Shown in pieces: positions 57,698-64,000 of a stretch of DNA of 64,000 nt. A program made the position numbers and the translations under genes. The first letter of the stretch is position 1. Every line of letters starts with the position of its first letter. The stretch comes from Liolophura sinensis (lineage: Eukaryota; Mollusca; Polyplacophora; Chitonida; Chitonidae). Where the stretch lies: contig NC_088304.1 of the NCBI RefSeq assembly GCF_032854445.1, forward strand, positions 14,831,704 through 14,895,703. The letters run 5' to 3'. The notes under the pieces are model-generated. The model had not been told where the DNA came from and did no database searches. It was given only the letters and a program-made list of their open reading frames with translations.

Positions 57698-58175
57698 TTT
57701 AAATGCTGCTACTAGGCGCGAAAGATGCTAATGTTTAAGTAAAACGTTAACTGAGGTAAATGGTTAAGAGACCGTATTTCACCGGTCACGTGTGACTATT
57801 TGCCAATTATCACACTGTCGCCGTGGCTCTAGTTTTACTCTCCGTCTTTTTATTTTTATGTTGACATGTCCACTATTAGCAAATAAATATAATTTAGACG
57901 TACAGCATAGAGAGGAAAAACAGAACAGCGACGACAGTGTGGTAGCTGGCAAATGGTCACGCATAATCGGTGAAATACGGTCTCTGGTCAATTTACCTCA
58001 GTTAGAGTTTTATTCTAACTGTTCATGTAAATGCATAAATGGTAGCACATTACACGCCCCGTAGCAGCATGGCTTAAGCAGAATTAGGTTAAAAAAAAAC
58101 TGCAGTGATGTTAATTGCAATTTATAATACGTCACTGGTCTAGAAGTGCTGTGTTGTCATCACATTAAGCTAAAA
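57698..58175. mobile_element. foldback MITE, complete, long inverted arms
   Basis: Left arm about 57698-57855 (GTAAAACGTTAACTGAGGTA; GAGACCGTATTTCACCGGTC; ATCACACTGTCGCC) and right arm about 57894-58045 in inverse order (CGACGACAGTGTGGTAGCTG; GAAATACGGTCTCTGGTC; CCTCAGTTAGAGTTTTATTC), around a spacer of about 40 bases. Outer sequence GCATGGCTTAAGCAGAATTA continues to about 58175 and is shared with 11760 and 11846. No coding capacity, so it depends on another element's transposase if mobile. Confidence 0.85.
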
Positions 58176-58179
58176 ATAA

Positions 58180-58555
58180 CATTAAAACAATGCAAAGGGA
58201 TCAGGTTTCGGGGTTGCTTCGTCCATCAGCAAGACACCCAAGACCTCTGGAAACAGCTTTACATGAACACAGATCAAAGGGATAATAATGCTAACCATGA
58301 GCGGATCAGCATCAACCCAAATATCATGAAGGTGAATAGTAAGGCTATTTATGTAGCAAATCTTGGTTAATGATACATCAACTGAACTGGTATAGAATAG
58401 TCGATACATCCGGTATCAAGAATAGATAGGCCTACAATAAATATACTGCAGGAAGAGCGCGAGGATGACTTAATAATGAAGTAAAGTTGATCCACACACA
58501 TGCAGCGTGGTTATTGTACTACTTGCACATGTATCCCTGGCTTGTTTCTTATTTA
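58180..58555. other. MITE-related flank, no gene
   Basis: The first part (to about 58260, GGATCAGGTTTCGGGGTTGC) parallels 11885-11935 next to another MITE arm, so the element may extend further than its arms. Confidence 0.45.
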
Positions 58556-58559
58556 TATA

Positions 58560-58842
58560 TATATATTTATTGATTTATTTGACTGATTGGAGTATTACGT
58601 CGTACTCAGGAATATGTCACGTAAACGACGGTGATCAGGATTATGGTGGAAGGAAATCGGGCAGAAGCCGGCGGAAACCCTCGACCATCAGCAGGTTGCC
58701 GACAGACCTTCCCACGTACGAAGGGAGATGAAGACAGCCTGTGCTGGGCTTGAACTCACAGCAGCCAAATTAATTTAGTAGGATGCTCCCGAATCATTGT
58801 GCTGCTCTAGTGCGCTAAACCCTAGGCCACGGAGGTTCCCGG
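58560..58842 (-). mobile_element. SINE-A, full length, diverged
   Basis: Tail TTTATTGATTTATTTGACTG to head TAGGCCACGGAGGTTCCC. Flanks CCTGGCTTGTTTCTT and CCGGCCTGTTCCTA may be a decayed target-site duplication. Confidence 0.9.
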
Positions 58843-58844
58843 CC

Positions 58845-60488
58845 TGTTCCTAGTATGTTCTGTACAAATATATTCGTGCGACTCTGTCAGATATACACAT
58901 GCATCTACCATCAATTACCTATCTCCACCAAAAAAGGTAATTTATTTGTCTGCATGTCTGTCTGTGTGTCTGTATGTATGTTTTACTGTCTTTCAGCAAC
59001 TTCACGGAAATATCACGTAGGAACTTTCGTGCACAGGTTGCCTTTGGGCTAAGGACCAATCAGTTTAATTTTCGTGGTGATTTGAATCTGGATCCCGATT
59101 CGTCATCACTGATATAGAGGTCAGATATACAGAGCATTGCCCCCTTGACTGTATTGCGGGAATATGTAGATTTGTAAACCGTGCCGGAGCTAAATTGAGC
59201 TCTCGGAGTGCCTTCCAGTGATTACGTTTTTCTTCCTCATCTATATACAGGCATATGCTTCTCTCAGTGACGAGCTAAGCGTTCTACAGACTAGTTATCA
59301 TTTTCTCAATAGTTCACGACTGTCTCTAAAACACAGGCAAGTGATACTGTCGAACCATTAAGTAATTATTCCGTCTTCAACCTTGGCATGGTCTAGATTT
59401 TGCGTCATCCATGGTGTAGTTGACGTGTATAACTAGGTTTGTCTTGGTATGTATCACACCTATAATACTGTTGTCTTGATAACGGTAACTTTAATTATTC
59501 ACATGCATGTGTTTCATTTCTCTTAGGCTTATCTATCTTCCCTCATAACAGACATAACGGTTAAGAAACCGTTAGTCCGACAGTTTTTTAGGCAAGTCAG
59601 CAAAATTCATTCGCTAAATGTCCACTATGACACCTGTGATTGAATTACATGGAATACAGTTGATTCTCTGAGGAGAGGACGATTTTGTTTTACAATTCTC
59701 GAGAAAACAGAGGTTATTCTCCCATCTCATCACGACTGACAAGCATATTTGGTGGCTAATCCCAGTTCACATCAAATACATGTAGCAGGTTTCGACCAAT
59801 GAATTGTCAGAGTCAAGGAGCTCTTGTGACCAATCACAGTGACCGTTTTAGTCACACGACCACACAGCACGTGACAGGAGATTTGCATTGTGAGATTTCG
59901 TTGGATGACCTAGTTGAGATTGACCTCTCACTGGATCGAACTACCTACAAATTTAGTCCTGCAAAGTCATGCATCAGCGAAGCGAATGATAACCGTTGAC
60001 ATCGTGAAGGTGTGTTTTACAGGTGAAGAAATATATTATATTAAAACATAATTAGCAAACGTCATAAATTCCTTACGCCAGAAATAGAAAAATATTGTCA
60101 TGAAGTTTAGTAAGAGGTGCATGCCCAACGCAGGCGAATATGATATCTTTCAATTCGATTCCAAGCTGATACGACTATGGTTCTCTGACAAAGATTGAGC
60201 ACCACTACTCGTCATAGCACAGGAAGGATCAAAAGTGAAATATTTATTTTCTGCTACCCGTCAGTATATTCACACACCTCATTTGAAAAGTTTGTTCGAT
60301 CTTATGAAGCAACAACACTTCATTTGATTAAATTCATTTAACGGTGAGAAAACAAAGATCAATGGTTTTCAGAAAGATTATGATCAACTATATGTACATA
60401 TTGCTATGACTGTCAGGCTGTGTTTTATGCTTTCATATGAGAATGTGATGAATAAGAATAATAAAATTAATAAGTATCTGTATATATT
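58845..60488. other. no secure gene; promoter-like motifs near 59795-59890
   Basis: GACCAATGAATT, GTGACCAATCACAG and an E-box CAGCACGTGACAG cluster at 59795-59875, ahead of a 66-codon ORF (59799-59999) and a donor-like GAAGGTGTGT at about 60007. This could be a first exon of a gene to the right, but no further exon was found. Confidence 0.3.
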
Positions 60489-60500
60489 CCACCTATTAGG

Positions 60501-60806
60501 GACCGGCCCCTATAGCTCATTTTGGTAGGGCGCCCGCTTCGGGAGCTGGAGGGTCAATGTAGGGTTAACCCTGGGTCGGGTCACACCTAAGGCTTTAAAA
60601 GAGGGAGGTGCAGCTTCCTTGCTTGGCGTTCAGCATTAAGTGGGATGCGTATCAGTATAACGTCTCGTGTGGGGCAGCTCCGGTAAGTCGTCTCTCAGTG
60701 CAGGAAATCAATCCTGCACACAAGGAGGCACATTAAATGCACTCTAAGGATTCCTTCGTCGTCACATGACTGAAAAATTTATGACGTAAAGCCCAAGCAC
60801 TCACTT
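60501..60806 (+). mobile_element. SINE-B, full length with target-site duplication
   Basis: Head GGCCCCTATAGCTCATTTTG, body as in the reference copy, 3' end GACGTAAAGCCCAAGCACTC. An exact 11-base CACCTATTAGG flanks it (60490-60500, 60807-60817). Confidence 0.94.
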
Positions 60807-60819
60807 CACCTATTAGGCA

Positions 60820-61505
60820 TGACTGTCATTGTCACCAGTTTTAAAATTAGCTGATATTGTTATACTCTACGGATTTACGTGAAAAGATATGTTTGTCTTG
60901 TGATTTAAGCTTTAATATCCCCTCACCCCGTCCTTATATTTCAAGGCTACGAAGATTCCATGGGTTAATGAGAGAGTCCCTTTCACCCTTTTAAAACAGA
61001 TGTTTGCATTTCGTTTTGCGATTTATGTAATACAAGCTCTGCTTCATGATAAAACAATCTTTTATTCTGTGGAAAGCTAATGATTACCATGGCAACCATT
61101 CCGAAAGGAAAGCGACTAGAAGTTTTTTTTCAGATAAAAATGGTTTGTATCGGCACACATGAACAAGCATGCAGGGATAGGAAATCCACATTTTGCAATT
61201 AAATTTTAATAAATAAAATTTAATAATTATTATTGTTAAAATATGATCGCTTTACTAAACAGTTATATTTGGTTCAAATATAATTTCAATTAGTTCACAA
61301 AAATTGTAAAAAATTCTCCCCAAATAAAGATTATTTACGCATGCATAGCCCATTAAAAAAGCACCCATCTATTGATATTATCCAGGCCGGTATCATCTGG
61401 TGTTTGCGTATCTTTAAAACTTCCACCCCATTTTATGTTTAAAAATTCAAATCAATGGTTTCAAATAGATACACGTTTGTCCACGTGGCGAGGGTTAGGA
61501 GGAAG
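60820..61505. other. no gene recognised
   Basis: Very AT-rich, no long frame or repeat. Confidence 0.4.
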
Positions 61506-61509
61506 TTCG

Positions 61510-62165
61510 AACTGTAGTTCATGTGAAGGGACACATGCTGTTCTGTGATCTGTAGTTCATGTGAAGGGGCACATGCTGTTCTGTGAACTGTAGTTCATGT
61601 GAAAGGACACATGCTGTTCTGTGAACTGTAGTTCATGTGAAGGGGCATATGCTGTTCTGTGAACTGTAGTTCATGTGAAGGGACGTATGCAGTTCTGTAA
61701 ACTGTAGTTCATGTGAAGGGACACATGCTGTTCTGTGATCTGTAGTTCATGTGAAGGGGCACATGCTGTTCTGTGATCTGTAGTTCATGTGAAGGGGCAC
61801 ATGCTGTTCTGTGATCTGTAGTTCATGTGAAGGGGCACATGCTGTTCTGTGAACTGTAGTTCATGTGAAAGGACACATGCTGTTCTGTGAACAGTAGTTC
61901 ATGTGAAGGGGCACATGCTGTTCTGTGAACTGTAGTTCATGTGAAAGGACACATGCAGTTCTGTAAACTGTAGCTCAGGTGAAAGGACACATGCTGTTCT
62001 GTGAACTGCAGTTCATATGAAGGGACACATGCAGTTCTGTGAACTGCAGTTCATGTGAAGGGACAGATGCTGTTCTGTGAACTGTAGTTCATGTGAATTG
62101 AAATATGAAGTTCTGTAAACTGTAGTTCATGAGAAGGGAGACACGCAGTTCTGTGAACCACTGAT
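61510..62165. repeat. 38-bp minisatellite, about 17 copies
   Basis: Unit TGTAGTTCATGTGAAGGGGC then acatgctgttctgtgaac. The central copies are nearly identical and the right-hand copies more diverged. The unit length equals that of the 40-kb array but the sequences are unrelated. Confidence 0.94.
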
Positions 62166-62169
62166 AAAA

Positions 62170-62615
62170 GGGAAAGACACTGTAACAACTGAAGTAACGC
62201 AATTTAGCAACGCACTGCTATTGTGTACCCAAAATATTCATGTATTAAAAAAAAATAAATAAAACACTGATTTGATGGGCCACGATAACCGCCAGGAAAG
62301 TGACCCTAAAACCAGTATTTAAACCAAAACAACTGAAGTAAACATCATTAGGAAGCTTACTGCAAACTGTAGTTGTAAATACCTTTTATATATAGTCGTG
62401 GTGACGTTACTGACGACATACATAATCAATATGTTCCGTAAGGCCCTTCATTCAAGCAAAACATGTTAGTACATCCAAATCCAGTTACAGAGGACTTGGT
62501 GCATATGCCCCTTTGCCATTTCACTGTACCATCTGTCCCCTAATGATAAGATGCTACTTTCTTACCCCTATCTTCCCCTCGAAACTATCGCCAGAGACTC
62601 GTTACTTTCTGGTAT
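62170..62615. other. no gene recognised
   Basis: Unassigned DNA between two arrays. Confidence 0.4.
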
Positions 62616-62619
62616 TATC

Positions 62620-63305
62620 AGCTTCCCTCAACACTGACTACCATCAGACAGTCTACATTCTGTCGTTACCAGCTTGCATCAGTACCGGTTATCACCAGAC
62701 AGAGTACAGTCTGGCATTACCAGCTTCTTCATTAGCGGTGATCACCAGACGGAGTACGTTCTGGCATTACTACATTTCTTCATTATCCGTTATCGCCAGA
62801 CAGGGTACTTTCGTTATCGTTATCACCAGACAGGGTACATTCTGGCATTACCAGCTTGCCTCATTACCGGTTATCACCAGACAGGGTGCATTCTGGCATT
62901 ACCAGCTTGCCTCATTACCGGTTATCACCAGACAGGGTGCATTCTGTCATTACCAGCTTGCCTCCTACTACCTCGTACTGCCTCCAACTACCAGACAGGG
63001 TAGTTTCTAGCATTACCAGCTTGCATCAATACCGGTTATCACCAGACAGGGTACATTCTGCCATTACCAGCTTGCATCAATACCGGTTATCACCAGACAG
63101 GGTGCATTCTGTCATTACCAGCTTGCCTCCTACTACCTTGTACTGCCTCCAACTACCAGACAGGGTAGTTTCTAGCATTACCAGCTTGCATCAATACCGG
63201 TTATCACCAGACAGTGTACTTTGTGGCATTACTAGCTTCCCTCAATACCGACGAGTGCCAGAGTACTCTTTGGCATTACCAGCTTCCCTCTACCGCCTGG
63301 CGTAA
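62620..63305. repeat. 51-bp minisatellite with a 63-bp variant and a 165-bp higher-order unit
   Basis: Unit ACCAGCTTGCCTCATTACCG then gttatcaccagacagggtgcattctggcatt. A 63-base variant containing CTCCTACTACCTCGTACTGC recurs after 165 bases (about 62952 and 63117; 63+51+51). The 51-base unit keeps frame, producing open frames of 109-165 codons with a 17-residue period that are not taken as genes. Confidence 0.92.
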
Positions 63306-63309
63306 TTTC

Positions 63310-64000
63310 AGTAACAACATGCCTGTACTGAATAAGTGACCACTGTCGTCTTTGTACAGATATATACCCTTGTAAGTTATCGTTCTTGGACAATCTCTAA
63401 TCACCTATCATACCAGAAGTTCCATTCAAAGTTTGAACTCGCCGTTTAGGTGGTGGACCAAGGTACTTTATGTTCAATGTCAAATATATAACAACAATAT
63501 AAATCTAAGCAGATGAGAAAGTTGAAGTCAAATTCGGACTAATAAAATAGACATTTAATCCCGAGTGAACGATGTTCTTCCCCCCCAACGAGTTTAAATA
63601 CGAAACCAGCCTAATTAAATCAAATAGTGTGCTTGTGTTCTATTCAGATATGACCAAGGTGGGACACGTGGCCCTCGCTTAGGTTAGGTGTGTGAAATGA
63701 AGATGGCTGGAACACGCTAAAATATAAAAATATTATTGCAACCATATTTTGACCATGGTACCTTTGCCCAGGAAAGCAAACGGGAATAAATTAATCAATT
63801 AATTTAAAGAAGAATTATCAATAATATGGATTTAATATTCACAAACAATATTTTAACTGTGCCATGAATGGAGTTTCATGTCACCATGAGACTGATCATA
63901 AAATGACACCGCGTGAGTGGAGAATGGAATTAATTCAGAAGCATTTAAGTTTATCTCGAAGTCCAAGATTTAATAACTGAACATTTAGTTTACTCTTTGC
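63310..64000. other. no gene recognised
   Basis: AT-rich end of the window without supported features. Confidence 0.4.

Noticed and set aside
62513-63305. Open frames of 165, 149 and 109 codons
   Set aside because: Products of a 51-bp tandem array with frame-preserving length.

Overview
The window is nuclear DNA from a eukaryote, almost certainly a marine lophotrochozoan invertebrate (a mollusc or a brachiopod; I cannot decide from sequence alone). The reasons are intron-split genes with GT-AG junctions, AT-rich intergenic DNA, a very heavy load of tRNA-headed SINEs with AATAAATAAA tails of the kind known from molluscs and their relatives, foldback MITEs, a truncated LINE, and many minisatellite arrays. 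There is no bacterial-style gene organisation. Most long reading frames here run through repeats and are not genes.

Two genes are clear. (1) Positions 2760-6430, minus strand: the 5' part of an Mx-type dynamin-like GTPase, an innate antiviral effector. Five exons join in perfect phase into 225 codons carrying the G1, G2 and G3 motifs; the rest of the gene lies left of base 1. Its introns hold four different tandem-repeat arrays. (2) Positions 18109-19997, plus strand: a complete three-exon gene for a 99-residue secreted protein with a signal peptide and two six-cysteine modules, one per exon. The second module fits the CS-alpha-beta (defensin) pattern and a Lys-Arg pair lies between the modules. 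A broken partial duplicate of this gene follows at 21125-23111. The two genes suggest a bias towards innate immunity, but they are 12 kb apart and no functional link is shown.

Weaker gene candidates, all unidentified: a terminal exon at 37143-37561 (minus), a first exon with good start context at 54147-54417 (minus), a possible first exon at 35799-35996 (minus), and a small hydrophobic ORF at 55116-55436 (plus).

Region by region: 1-2.7 kb, SINE pieces inside or beyond the Mx gene; 2.7-6.5 kb, Mx exons and intronic minisatellites; 7-8.1 kb, 30-bp and 18-bp repeats; 8.6-11 kb, SINEs and an (AT)n tract; 11-12.1 kb, foldback-element arms; 12.1-13.5 kb, a 50-bp satellite with a higher-order duplication; 13.7-17.5 kb, SINEs; 18.1-23.3 kb, the cysteine-rich locus; 24-34 kb, SINEs and MITE arms; 34.15-34.99 kb, a 49-bp array; 35-39 kb, candidate exons and dispersed repeats; 40.0-41.75 kb, a 38-bp array open in all three forward frames; 42-53 kb, SINEs and dispersed repeats; 54-55.5 kb, candidate exons; 57-58.2 kb, a complete foldback element; 58.5-60.8 kb, SINEs; 61.5-63.3 kb, a second 38-bp array and a 51-bp array.
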